Source: Sinorhizobium terangae (GTDB taxonomy: Bacteria; Pseudomonadota; Alphaproteobacteria; Rhizobiales; Rhizobiaceae). Taken from it: DNA of 64,000 nt. Each line of letters starts with the position of its first letter. Position 1 is the first letter of the stretch. Below, piece by piece: positions 35,879-44,026 of the stretch. The translations under genes were made by a program, and so were the position numbers. The stretch is from the NCBI RefSeq assembly GCF_029714365.1, contig NZ_CP121659.1, positions 2,834,501 to 2,898,500 of the forward strand, given 5' to 3'. The notes below the pieces were generated by a model. It saw nothing but the letters and a program-made list of their open reading frames with translations. It was not told the origin of the DNA and made no database searches.

Positions 35879-37513
35879 CTACGCAGCGGCGGCTTTTGCC
35901 GACGATGCCACCCAGTTCCACGGAAGCAATTGCTCCAGCCTGGTGATCGGGGTGTCGGCGATACGAGCAAGAACGTCAGCAAGCCAGGCCTGCGGATCGA
36001 TGTCGTTGAGCTTGGCGCTCATGATCAGCGTCGCCATGAAGGCGGCGCGATCGGCACCACGGTCGGAGCCGGCGAAGAGCCATGACTTTCTGCCGAGGGC
36101 AAAGCCACGCAGCGCCCGTTCGGCGGCATTGTTGGTGAGGCAGACGCGGCCGTCGCCGAGGAAGGACGTGAATCCGTCCCAGCGCTTCAGCATGTAATCG
36201 ATCGGCTCAGTGACCGGTGAACTGCGCGACAGCTTTGTTCGCTCAGATCGAAGCCAGGCCTGAAGCTCATCGACGAGCGGACGGCTGTCCTTCTGACGTC
36301 GTTGCAGGCGTTCGCTGGCGGCAAGTCCGTTGATGTCACGTTCGATATCAAAGAGAGCGTCGATGCGTTTGACCGACTCGAGCGCAACCGGCGAGATCGC
36401 GGCAGCATTCTTGCCGCGTTTGGCGTTGCTGGCGATGTCGGCGAGCACGAAGAACTTGCGCCGTGAATGTGCCCAGCATAGCGCCTGGGTCAGCGGAACG
36501 GGATCGCGATCCACCTTGAACAGCGGATTGTAGCCGCCATAGGCGTCCACCTGCAGAATGCCGGTGAAGCTCTTCAGATGGCGCTCGGGATGCTCCTGCC
36601 GCCGATCGCGCGAGGCATAATAGAGCGCCGCCGGCGGCGATTGCCCACCAAACGGCCGGTCATCCCTGACATAGGTCCAGATGCGACCCGTATCGGTCTT
36701 CCCCTTCGCCAGGATCGGCACGGTGGTGTCGTCACCATGCAGCCGTTCGGCGGCCAGCACATGCGCCTCGATCAGCGCATGCACCGGCTTCAGCGCCGCG
36801 GCGCAGGCCCCGACCTGATCGGCGAGCGTTGACAGGCTGAGGTCGATACCCTCGCGGGCATAGCGTTCGCTCTGCCGGTTCAGCGGCTGATGCTGACCGA
36901 ACTTCTCGAACAGGATCATCGCCAAGAGGTTCGGCCCGGCAAAGCCGCGCGGCGTCACATGGAAGGGTGCTGGCGGCTGGGTGATCTTCTCGCATTCGCG
37001 GCAGGTGAACTTCTCGCGCACGGTCTGGATCACCTTCCACTGACGCGGGATCACCTCCAGCGTCTCGGTGATGTCCTCGCCCAGTTTTGCCAGCTTGGCC
37101 GAACCGCAGCACGGGCAGCTCACCGGCGCGGCGATGACGACGCGCTCGCGCGGCAGATGCTCGGGAAACGGCTTGCGGGACGGACGCCTGCGCTCGAAGG
37201 CCCTAACCGTCGATGAGCGTGCTGCCATCTCCGCGGCCAGTTCGTCTTCGCTGGCGTCGGCCTCCAGCTCCTCGAGCTGCAGTTCCATCTGTTCCAGAAG
37301 CCGGGCCTTGCGTTCCGAGCGGCTGCCATGGATGTCGCGCTTCAGCTTCTCGATCTCCAGCCGGAGCCGGGCAATCAGCGCATCCGAATGCGAGTTTACC
37401 GCCTGGGCGCGGGCGGCGAGTGCTTCCGCCTCACGGCGGGCCGCGCGCTCGGCGAGGATCATCGCATGCGCGCTGGCAAGGTCGTCGGGAAGCTGATCGG
37501 CCGCATCGGTCAT
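35879..37513 (-). CDS. tnpC: IS66 family transposase TnpC
   Basis: The 544-aa transposase has an N-terminal helical leucine-rich region (residues about 20-80), a zinc-finger-like segment (CPCCGSAKLAKLGED and C-R-E-C) and the DDE catalytic domain, with acidic residues in DDTTVPILAKG, VDAYGGYNPLF and the E of NNAAERALRGFALGRKSW. It appears intact, so the element could still be active. Located downstream of tnpB with about 45 bp between. Confidence 0.93.
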   Translation of the reverse strand: MTDAADQLPDDLASAHAMILAERAARREAEALAARAQAVNSHSDALIARLRLEIEKLKRDIHGSRSERKARLLEQMELQLEELEADASEDELAAEMAARSSTVRAFERRRPSRKPFPEHLPRERVVIAAPVSCPCCGSAKLAKLGEDITETLEVIPRQWKVIQTVREKFTCRECEKITQPPAPFHVTPRGFAGPNLLAMILFEKFGQHQPLNRQSERYAREGIDLSLSTLADQVGACAAALKPVHALIEAHVLAAERLHGDDTTVPILAKGKTDTGRIWTYVRDDRPFGGQSPPAALYYASRDRRQEHPERHLKSFTGILQVDAYGGYNPLFKVDRDPVPLTQALCWAHSRRKFFVLADIASNAKRGKNAAAISPVALESVKRIDALFDIERDINGLAASERLQRRQKDSRPLVDELQAWLRSERTKLSRSSPVTEPIDYMLKRWDGFTSFLGDGRVCLTNNAAERALRGFALGRKSWLFAGSDRGADRAAFMATLIMSAKLNDIDPQAWLADVLARIADTPITRLEQLLPWNWVASSAKAAAA

Positions 37514-37558
37514 GGCGGGATGGAATCATATTCGCTCCCTGCATGCCAGCGGTTTTGC

Positions 37559-37906
37559 TCATCCCGCTGAGCTCGGACGCCAGGTTTTTTGCGGCATTCG
37601 CCAGTCGATGCCTTCGAGCAGATATCCGAGCTGCGCGGGCGTAATCACCACCGTGCCATCGGCCGCTGACGGCCATATGAACCGCCCGCGCTCGAGCTTC
37701 TTCGTGAACAGGCAGGCACCCTGGCCGTCGTGCCAGATCACCTTGATCAGCCCGCCGCTTCGGCCGCGGAAGACGAAAAGATGACCGCTCATCGGATCGC
37801 GCTTCAGCGTCTCCTGCACCATCAGCGACAGGCCAGGAAAGCCTCTCCGCATATCGGTATAGCCGGTTGCCAGCCAGACCTTCACACTGTTCGGGACCGG
37901 GATCAT
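37559..37906 (-). CDS. tnpB: IS66 accessory protein TnpB
   Basis: The 115-aa protein is the typical IS66 Orf2 with VWLATGYTDMRRGFPGLSLM and the FRGRSGGLIKVIWHDGQG motif. It is required for transposition of IS66 elements with an unknown mechanism. Its start overlaps tnpA's stop by 4 bp (ATGA). Confidence 0.94.
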   Translation of the reverse strand: MIPVPNSVKVWLATGYTDMRRGFPGLSLMVQETLKRDPMSGHLFVFRGRSGGLIKVIWHDGQGACLFTKKLERGRFIWPSAADGTVVITPAQLGYLLEGIDWRMPQKTWRPSSAG

Positions 37907-38298
37907 CGCCGCTCCAGCACATCAACAATCCGGGCCAAGGCTTCGGTGTCAATGTCACTCTCGACCCGCAGGCGACGGCCGCCGCCAAGCTCGATCATCA
38001 CCAGGCTCGCCTTCTTGCGCCGCCGGTCTCCCGGCGGCGGCTCGGTCGGGATCGATGGCGCAGGCAGCGTCTCGACGACCTCCACGGGAACCAGTTGCGG
38101 GATGAACGGCGCGGAGATCTGGCAGAGTTCCTTACGCCAGCGGAAAAGCTGGCTCACATGGATCCCCGCCGAGCGCGCGATCTCCGAAACACTGGCGTTC
38201 GGCTCGAGCGTCGCTGCGACCAGCCGCTCCTTCTCCTCACGAGACCAGCGTCGACGACGCTCGACCGACGTAATCACCTCAACAAGCTGCTTTGTCAT
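37903..38298 (-). CDS. tnpA: IS66 accessory protein TnpA
   Basis: The 131-aa protein has an N-terminal helix-turn-helix typical of IS66 Orf1 (RRRRWSREEKERLVAATLEP, then SVSEIARSAGIHVSQLFRWR) and a polar C-terminal half. It precedes tnpB with a 4-bp overlap and is the first gene from the right-hand end of the element. Confidence 0.92.
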   Translation of the reverse strand: MTKQLVEVITSVERRRRWSREEKERLVAATLEPNASVSEIARSAGIHVSQLFRWRKELCQISAPFIPQLVPVEVVETLPAPSIPTEPPPGDRRRKKASLVMIELGGGRRLRVESDIDTEALARIVDVLERR

Positions 38299-38445
38299 AG
38301 GAATATCCCTAGTGCTTGCACTAGGACTTGCAGCCTTCAGGCCATCTCAGCAAGGCGGCCGTCACCGTGGGGATACCCTGCATCCAGACATGCGAGGCGG
38401 GTTCGCTTCAGGCCAGGCTGTCTTCCGGTCAAGCCGGAGACGACT

Positions 38446-38503
38446 GAAAGTGCTGCAGCGTCCTTTGCGCGTCGGATAGGACGCGCGGCGCTGCAAAGCG
38501 CTT
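38446..38503. repeat. RIME1-type repeat, copy 5 (palindrome 2 only)
   Basis: Only the second palindrome is present: AAAGTGCTGCAGCGTCC to GGACGCGCGGCGCTGCAAAG. It lies just after the fliJ stop, 80 bp from the right end of IS66. Confidence 0.75.
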
Positions 38504-38511
38504 CCATCTTA

Positions 38512-38862
38512 TCAGGCGCGCATCCGTGCGCCCGTGTCCCGTTCTTCGAGCGCCGCCGCTTTCGCGTATTCGGCCTGGACCTCCTCGAGGGCAAGTTCGG
38601 CGGCATCCTGCTGCGCCTTCAGCTCGCGAATCGATACCTGGAGATTGTCGGCTCTCTGGCGGGCAGCCTTGGCGAAGGTGGGATAGGCAAAATGCGCGGG
38701 ATCGGAAATTCCCGATTTCTTCTCTTCGAATACAATCTGGCTTTCCAGATCCTTGGTCATTCGCTCGAACTCGGCCATCATCATCTGAAGCTGGTTCAAC
38801 TGACGCTGCTTCTCCCGGACCTGAAACTCTTTCAGGCGGACAAGGCTCTCACGTGCTTTCAT
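38512..38862 (-). CDS. fliJ: Flagellar export protein FliJ
   Basis: The 116-aa protein is almost wholly coiled-coil (VREKQRQLNQLQMMMAEFER, ending in an Ala/Glu-rich helix) and matches the rhizobial FliJ found next to ctrA. FliJ helps the flagellar type III ATPase FliI recycle export chaperones. The ATG at 38862, with GGGAG eight bases upstream, is preferred over a TTG two codons earlier. It is divergent from ctrA and could share its regulatory region. Confidence 0.85.
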   Translation of the reverse strand: MKARESLVRLKEFQVREKQRQLNQLQMMMAEFERMTKDLESQIVFEEKKSGISDPAHFAYPTFAKAARQRADNLQVSIRELKAQQDAAELALEEVQAEYAKAAALEERDTGARMRA

Positions 38863-39020
38863 ACGCAATACTCCCGTGGATACCGAGACCCCGGTTACTG
38901 ATCCTGACCCGTCGTGCCGGCCCTGTGGCGGCCGGAAACAAAAAATCGAAGCGGCATTAACAAAGGCCTACCGCTGGTAACCTTTCGTTTACGGGCATCG
39001 TTAATCATAGGTGTGATGAT

Positions 39021-39215
39021 TTAAGGCTCCGTAAATGCTGAAGCACGAAATGTGGCACTTCGCCATTACCGAGTCGCAAGAGTCAGTTAACGGCGTTTCC
39101 TCATGAACTACGTGAGAAGTGCCATTTGAGATTCACCTTTGGAATCAGGAGACTGCTAAAAATATTTAACAATCTCGATACACCTTGCCAGAGTGAATCA
39201 GAATTTGTTAACCAT
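39021..39215. promoter_or_regulatory. ctrA regulatory region with CtrA-like box and GANTC cluster
   Basis: TTAA-N7-TAAA at 39021-39035 fits the CtrA consensus with one mismatch. Five GANTC methylation sites (39071, 39080, 39130, 39142, 39195) lie within 129 bp, and a TTAACCAT half site is at 39208-39215. In Caulobacter and Sinorhizobium ctrA transcription depends on CcrM methylation and CtrA itself. The 437-bp fliJ-ctrA gap contains no further gene. Confidence 0.65.
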
Positions 39216-39305
39216 TTGGTGGCAGCCTCCAAATCAGGCAACGACTGGATCCGTATCGCGTAAGGGGGCCACGGACGACCTTGGGCGGCGGAAAAGGGGA
39301 AAAAA

Positions 39306-40007
39306 ATGCGGGTTCTACTGATCGAAGACGATAGCGCGACAGCTCAAAGCATTGAGCTCATGCTTAAGTCCGAGAGTTTCAACGTTTACACGACCGATCT
39401 CGGTGAAGAAGGCGTCGATCTCGGCAAGCTTTATGATTACGATATCATCCTTCTCGACCTGAACCTTCCGGACATGTCCGGCTACGAGGTCCTGAGGACG
39501 CTGCGCCTGTCGAAGGTGAAGACCCCGATCCTCATCCTGTCGGGCATGGCGGGCATCGAAGACAAGGTGCGCGGCCTGGGCTTCGGCGCCGATGACTACA
39601 TGACCAAGCCTTTCCACAAGGACGAACTGGTCGCACGCATCCATGCGATCGTCCGTCGCTCCAAGGGCCACGCCCAGTCGGTGATCTCGACCGGCGAGCT
39701 GATCGTCAATCTCGACGCCAAGACCGTGGAAGTCGGCGGCCAGCGCGTGCATCTGACCGGCAAGGAATATCAGATGCTGGAGCTCCTCTCGCTGCGCAAG
39801 GGCACGACGCTCACCAAGGAAATGTTCCTCAACCATCTCTACGGCGGCATGGACGAGCCGGAACTGAAGATCATCGACGTCTTCATCTGCAAGCTGCGCA
39901 AGAAGCTCGCAAACGCCGCCGGCGGCGCCAACTATATCGAGACCGTATGGGGGCGCGGCTACGTCCTGCGCGAGCCGGACGGCAACGACTACCTGGAAAC
40001 GGCTTGA
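39306..40007 (+). CDS. ctrA: Cell cycle response regulator CtrA
   Basis: CtrA (233 aa) is the essential OmpR-type master regulator of the alphaproteobacterial cell cycle. The receiver domain starts [20 protein letters not shown] with phosphoacceptor D51 ([12 protein letters not shown]) and the KPF switch lysine; the C-terminal winged helix spans about 128-230 ([19 protein letters not shown] and the [10 protein letters not shown] wing). It is the expected length. The AAAAATG start follows a GGGGA ribosome site. A terminator closes it at 40079-40102. Confidence 0.98.
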   Translation: MRVLLIEDDSATAQSIELMLKSESFNVYTTDLGEEGVDLGKLYDYDIILLDLNLPDMSGYEVLRTLRLSKVKTPILILSGMAGIEDKVRGLGFGADDYMTKPFHKDELVARIHAIVRRSKGHAQSVISTGELIVNLDAKTVEVGGQRVHLTGKEYQMLELLSLRKGTTLTKEMFLNHLYGGMDEPELKIIDVFICKLRKKLANAAGGANYIETVWGRGYVLREPDGNDYLETA

Positions 40008-40078
40008 TTTCGATAGCAACGCGGTCGGGACCCCGCATTTCCTCGGCCGCTCTAGCAGCTATCATCGGATCGAAGAAT

Positions 40079-40102
40079 CCGCCCCTCCCGGGCGGGTTTT
40101 TC
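40079..40102 (+). terminator. ctrA terminator
   Basis: A 6-bp stem (CCGCCC with GGGCGG, 5-base loop) is followed by GTTTTTC. It lies 71 bases downstream of the ctrA stop. Confidence 0.8.
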
Positions 40103-40241
40103 TTTTAGGCCAACCTTCATTGCGCTCGCCAACCGAACGAGGGAATGGCGGCGCCGCCGCGTCGGATCGACATTGGGCATGGGCAGGGTGTAAGAAAAAC
40201 GGCCGCGGAATGCCACGGCCGTGTCGATCATCCAGCAATTC

Positions 40242-40294
40242 AAGTGCTACGGCGACCTTTGCGCGTCTCAAAAACGCGCGGCGCTGCAAAGGTC
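40242..40294. repeat. RIME1-type repeat, copy 6 (palindrome 2 only)
   Basis: The sequence AAGTGCTACGGCGACC to CGCGCGGCGCTGCAAAGG is the second RIME palindrome. It overlaps the end region of the receiver-protein gene, whose stop is at 40297. Confidence 0.7.
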
Positions 40295-40296
40295 CG

Positions 40297-40665
40297 TCAG
40301 GCGGCCATCGACTGGCTGGCGAAAACGCTCGTCAGAATCTTGCGGTCGAAGGGTTTCAGCAGGAAGTCGTCGGCGCCGGCGCGCTTGCCAGCCATCATCT
40401 TCTTCAGGTCCGCCTCGACAACGCAATAGTAGATGCGCACCGACGTTCCGTTCGGCAGATGCCGGATATTGGCGATCAGATCGAGCGCACCGTCCAGGGC
40501 CGCATCGACGATCAGAATGTTCGGCAACTCGGCTTCGCAGCGCACCAACGCATCAAGGCTACTCGGCGCCTCGAGCACCAGGAATCCCATGCCCGAAAGG
40601 ATGCGCTTTCCAACTTTCCTGACAGCTTCCGAGCCATCAGCAATCATCAAGCGCCGCATGTCCAA
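40297..40665 (-). CDS. Single-domain response regulator with altered switch residues
   Basis: The 122-aa protein is a stand-alone receiver. The phosphoacceptor D54 (ILIVDAALDG) and K104 (LLKPF) are present, but the acidic pair at the end of strand 1 is reduced to a single Asp (IADGSE), and the conserved Thr/Ser after strand 4 is replaced in the IYYCVVEAD segment. This suggests altered or no phospho-switching. It sits between ctrA and chpT, so a role in the phosphorelay to CtrA is plausible. It is not the canonical CpdR. Confidence 0.8.
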   Translation of the reverse strand: MDMRRLMIADGSEAVRKVGKRILSGMGFLVLEAPSSLDALVRCEAELPNILIVDAALDGALDLIANIRHLPNGTSVRIYYCVVEADLKKMMAGKRAGADDFLLKPFDRKILTSVFASQSMAA

Positions 40666-40922
40666 ACTCCTTCACACTCTACCTGCACGCGCACCGGCAA
40701 TCATGCAACAAATCTTATACAGATTTGGCAAAGAAACTGTTACGAGGGTTACTTAATACTTCGTTTCGGCACGGACATCGAAGCTCAACACGTCCCGGTC
40801 GCACGTGAGACGAACCCAACCCAGGGGGCCACATACGAAAGACCCTCCGGCAGACTGATGCCGAAGGGTCGGTAACGTGTCGATATTCATCGTCCGGCGA
40901 ATGGGACGACGAGCCTGTCCCC

Positions 40923-41030
40923 CGCAGCGCCGCGCGTCCAATCGGACGCGCTACGGTCGCTGTAGCACTTTGATCTGCCGCGTGATTTTGTCCTTAAATC
41001 GATTGCGATTTAAGGAATCATGCAGTAGCG
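40923..41030. repeat. RIME1-type repeat, copy 7 (reverse), overlapping the chpT 3' end
   Basis: Palindrome 2 (CGCAGCGCCGCGCG to CGCTGTAGCACTTTGATC) is followed by palindrome 1 (CCTTAAATCG..GATTTAAGG) and by CATGCAGTAGC. The last part, GCTACTGCATGA on the minus strand, is also the end of the chpT coding sequence. Confidence 0.85.
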
Positions 41031-41674
41031 GCCTCGGACTTCGCCGTGAATACGATCTCCTCACCGGTCGAAACGACATCGATCGTCATGCCAGCTTCCT
41101 CGCCCAACAGGACGGTGTAGTAGGGCTGGATCGAATGTGCGTCGACAGCTTCTTCCGGGCTGCCGGAGAGCAATTCCACCAGCTTCGGGTTGACCCGCAT
41201 CATTCGCCCCTTGGCGACAAGCCTGAAGGTCGCGTCGAACTCAGGGTTTTCGAGCGTCACATCGATCGAACCGCCGCGCGGGATCGAGCCGTAGGCGATC
41301 AGGAAGAGATTGAGGAGAAGCTTGACGCGGTTCTTGGCGATGATCGCGCGTGGGCCGTTCCAACTGATCTCGGTCTTCCTTTCCGCTGCGGCGAAGTCCT
41401 TCGCAGCCTTTTCGGCTTCGCCCGTATCGATCGAGGCGCCGACCGACCCGGACGCACCGAATGCAAGACGGGCGAACTTCAGGCGGACGGAGGCATTGAG
41501 CGCACTGGTACGGATCAGGTCCATCGCGTCGGCATCGGCTCCGCCCTCGTCCAGGAGTTCGAGGCCGTTGTTGATGGCGCCGACCGGCGAGATGATGTCG
41601 TGGCAAACCCGGCTGCAGAGCAGTGCGGCCAGATCGGGTCCCGTCAGTGTCAGGTTCGGATTCTTTGCCATCAT
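41018..41674 (-). CDS. chpT: Histidine phosphotransferase ChpT
   Basis: ChpT (218 aa) passes phosphate from CckA to CtrA and CpdR. The phosphorylated His is in LCSRVCHDIISPVGAINNGL (H25, helical DHp domain), and the rest is a degenerate HATPase_c-like domain. The frame starts with two adjacent Met codons and either may initiate; GGAAG stands a few bases before. The last residues before the stop are encoded by the adjoining RIME repeat, so its C-terminus was shaped by the repeat. It lies opposite eipA across a shared regulatory gap. Confidence 0.93.
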   Translation of the reverse strand: MMAKNPNLTLTGPDLAALLCSRVCHDIISPVGAINNGLELLDEGGADADAMDLIRTSALNASVRLKFARLAFGASGSVGASIDTGEAEKAAKDFAAAERKTEISWNGPRAIIAKNRVKLLLNLFLIAYGSIPRGGSIDVTLENPEFDATFRLVAKGRMMRVNPKLVELLSGSPEEAVDAHSIQPYYTVLLGEEAGMTIDVVSTGEEIVFTAKSEAATA

Positions 41675-41813
41675 TCTTCCTTGTTCGCTATCCGTCTACC
41701 GGCGCCGGCGCGCCTTCTTGCCCCACAACACAGCTGCCGCACGACCATGGCACGGGCCATGAATCGCGCGGGCGCGGCCGGTAATCAATAGGTCATAATG
41801 ACATCACATTTGG

Positions 41814-41828
41814 TAAACCGATTGTTAA
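41814..41828. promoter_or_regulatory. CtrA box upstream of eipA
   Basis: TAAACCGATTGTTAA is TAAA-N7-TTAA, read on the minus strand as TTAA-N7-TTTA, a one-mismatch match to the CtrA consensus. It lies about 195 bp before the eipA start and 140 bp before chpT on the other side. EipA is reported to be CtrA-activated in Brucella, which supports the site. Confidence 0.6.
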
Positions 41829-42021
41829 GATGATCGGTTCAAATTGCTGGTGCATCCCGAATTCAGCGCGAATCGCTGGAGGATGCGCGGCCGGAACCAG
41901 TTTCCACACTTTTCCGCGCCCGCCCCTGGAAATGGACAAGACCCGCGCCGGACGCGCAACCGATGCAAATACCGGCCATGACAGCCGGCGCAGGTCACTT
42001 TCGTGCCTGACGGAGGAAACG

Positions 42022-42609
42022 ATGCAGCCGTTCATGAAGGCAACCACAATGGTTGTCCGCGCTATCCTGACGATGATGCTAATAGCCGGCGCCATGTCTG
42101 TCGCCCACGCCCAGTCCCCGAACAACAGCCAGTACACGATGCAGGAAATCGTCGATGCCGGCCACAGCTTCTTCGGCGAAACGTCGGGCGGACTTGCCAA
42201 GGTCGTCGAGCGCGCCTTCGAGCGCTACGGCCTGCCGAATGGCTATATTCTCGGACAGGAAGGCTCCGGCGCCTTTATCGCCGGCCTGACCTATGGCGAG
42301 GGCGAGCTCTATACCAAAAACGTAGGACGACACTCGGTCTTCTGGCAAGGTCCCTCGCTCGGGCTCGATTGGGGCGGCCAGGGCAGCCGCGCCATGATGC
42401 TCGTCTACAACCTCCCCAGCGTTCCGGCGCTCTACAAGCGCTTCGGCGGCGTTTCCGGCTCGGCCTATGTCGTCGCCGGCGTCGGGATGACCGTATTGAC
42501 GGACGACCAGGTCGTCGTCGTGCCGATCCGCACCGGCATCGGCGCAAGGCTCGGCCTCAACGTCGGCTACCTCAAGCTGACGCAACAGCCGACGTGGAAT
42601 CCCTTCTGA
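42022..42609 (+). CDS. eipA: Envelope integrity protein EipA (DUF1134)
   Basis: The 195-aa protein has a signal peptide (hydrophobic residues 9-27, AHA cleavage near residue 30) and a compact DUF1134 domain with the conserved GxIxGQEGSGAFIAGLTYGEG and HSVFWQGPSLGLDWGGQGSR segments. EipA is a periplasmic protein required for cell-envelope integrity and virulence in Brucella. The ATG at 42022 follows GGAGGAAACG, an ideal site; a long upstream frame is not real. A CtrA box lies at 41814-41828. Confidence 0.9.
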   Translation: MQPFMKATTMVVRAILTMMLIAGAMSVAHAQSPNNSQYTMQEIVDAGHSFFGETSGGLAKVVERAFERYGLPNGYILGQEGSGAFIAGLTYGEGELYTKNVGRHSVFWQGPSLGLDWGGQGSRAMMLVYNLPSVPALYKRFGGVSGSAYVVAGVGMTVLTDDQVVVVPIRTGIGARLGLNVGYLKLTQQPTWNPF

Positions 42610-42835
42610 GGCGCTTCGAAGCGAGGGGCCTGTTCCGGCGCACCGCTGACCGGGCACTCGCGAAGTAAACCTCACCTCTCCGTCTCACCCGATCTTGGCG
42701 CGTCTGAAAAGGCGCGCTTTCCTGTTGCAGCACTTGCAGCATTCCAGCCATCATGTTTACTGCAGGAAAAGCACTGGATGGCGCCCGCGCTCCGCCGCGG
42801 GCGGTGCATCCGGTCCAGATTGAAACGGCCAGCTC

Positions 42836-43990
42836 GTGATTGAATATGCGCTCCTCTTTGCCCTGGGCTTTCTGACGGCGGTTGTTATTGGCCTGATGAT
42901 CGCCCCCGCCATTCAAGGGCGGATCGTTCGCTTTGCAGAAGATCGCCTGAAGGCAACCATGCCCCTCAGCCCCCAGGAGGTGCGTGCGCAGAGGGATGCC
43001 GCCCGCGCCACCTATGCTGCCGAAAACGCCAAGGCCCAGCAGGCGCTCCGGCGCGAACGCGACAAGAGCGTCACGCTGATGCTGCAAAACGAAAATACCC
43101 TTCGCGAGGCGCGCAGGCTCGCCGGGGAAAATGCCGATCTGCAGGCTCAACTTGCCGATATGAACGTGGAAGCGGCGGACATGCGCTCCACGGTCCGCCA
43201 ACTCGAACAACGTCTCGAGCAGATGAAGGCAACCTTCGAGACTTCGGAAAAGGACAACGGCACCAAGAGCGATACGATCCGTACGCTCAACGGCAAAATG
43301 GACAAACATACGGCCGATATAGACAATCTCCGGATAGACCTCGCCGCACGCGAAACCGAGATCGAGCACCTGAAGAGCCGGCTCGCCGGGCTGCATGACG
43401 AGCGCCAGGCGCTGCGCGGCGATCTCAAGGCCGAGAATGCCCGCGCACGGGAAATGGAGTTGCGGCTCGGTAAGGACGAGGCCCGGATACGCCAGCTCGA
43501 TGCCGCGGTCGCACGCGAAGCCGCCGCCAATGCGCAGCGCGAGAATGCGCTCGCGCGGCGGGCGGACGAGATCGAAAAATTGAAGGCGCGCCTGAAAGAG
43601 TTGAATCAGGAGATGCGCGAAGCGGCGAAAGTCCTTCGTGCGGCCGGCCTCGCAATTCCTAAGAAAGCGGTTGCTGCGGACGCCGTGGATGGTGCGAGCG
43701 CCGAGCCACACGCAATGGCGAAACAAGCCCCTGACAAGACCATGTCTGAAGACCTGCGCAATCGCGCCACAGCGCTTTCGGAGCGGCTGATAAACGCCAA
43801 GTCCGCCGCCCATGACGAGGCGCTGCGGCAGGAGGTCGCCGACATCGCCGCGGGCATGATTGCGCTGACGGCGGCAAGCGAAGGCAAGGCCTCACCGATC
43901 CGCAGCCTGCTCGCCGGGGAGGAGACGGACGCCACGCCGAACCGCAAGAGCCTGGCAAGCCGCGCCAAGGAAATCTTGCCCCCGGAGTGA
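42836..43990 (+). CDS. Membrane-anchored coiled-coil protein of unknown function
   Basis: The 384-aa product starts at a GTG (VIEYALLFALGFLTAVVIGL) with one N-terminal transmembrane helix (residues 4-27). Residues about 60-285 form a long continuous coiled coil rich in Arg, Glu, Ala and Leu, without enzyme motifs; the C-terminal 90 residues are helical and Ala-rich. The topology suggests a cytoplasmic rod tethered to the inner membrane. It has no near neighbours in an operon. Function unknown; resembles divisome or polar scaffolds only in general form. Confidence 0.75.
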   Translation: MIEYALLFALGFLTAVVIGLMIAPAIQGRIVRFAEDRLKATMPLSPQEVRAQRDAARATYAAENAKAQQALRRERDKSVTLMLQNENTLREARRLAGENADLQAQLADMNVEAADMRSTVRQLEQRLEQMKATFETSEKDNGTKSDTIRTLNGKMDKHTADIDNLRIDLAARETEIEHLKSRLAGLHDERQALRGDLKAENARAREMELRLGKDEARIRQLDAAVAREAAANAQRENALARRADEIEKLKARLKELNQEMREAAKVLRAAGLAIPKKAVAADAVDGASAEPHAMAKQAPDKTMSEDLRNRATALSERLINAKSAAHDEALRQEVADIAAGMIALTAASEGKASPIRSLLAGEETDATPNRKSLASRAKEILPPE

Positions 43991-44026
43991 GCGCCCCGAA
44001 CGGACCTGCTCCCGAACGGACCAGCT

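Larger units (their letters stand above)
35851..38365 (-). mobile_element. IS66-family insertion sequence
   Basis: The element carries the full IS66 set tnpA-tnpB-tnpC on the minus strand. The proposed ends are the related GTGAGCAGGCC at 35851 and GGCCGTCAC ending at 38365, giving 2515 bp, the usual size. No 8-bp target duplication matches at these positions (ACATCGGC on the left, CGTGGGGA on the right), so the ends are tentative or the flanks have rearranged. It separates the GNAT gene from fliJ and ctrA. Confidence 0.8.

Noticed and set aside
40297..40665. Naming the single-domain receiver CpdR
   Set aside because: CpdR keeps a normal acidic pocket; this protein has altered switch residues.
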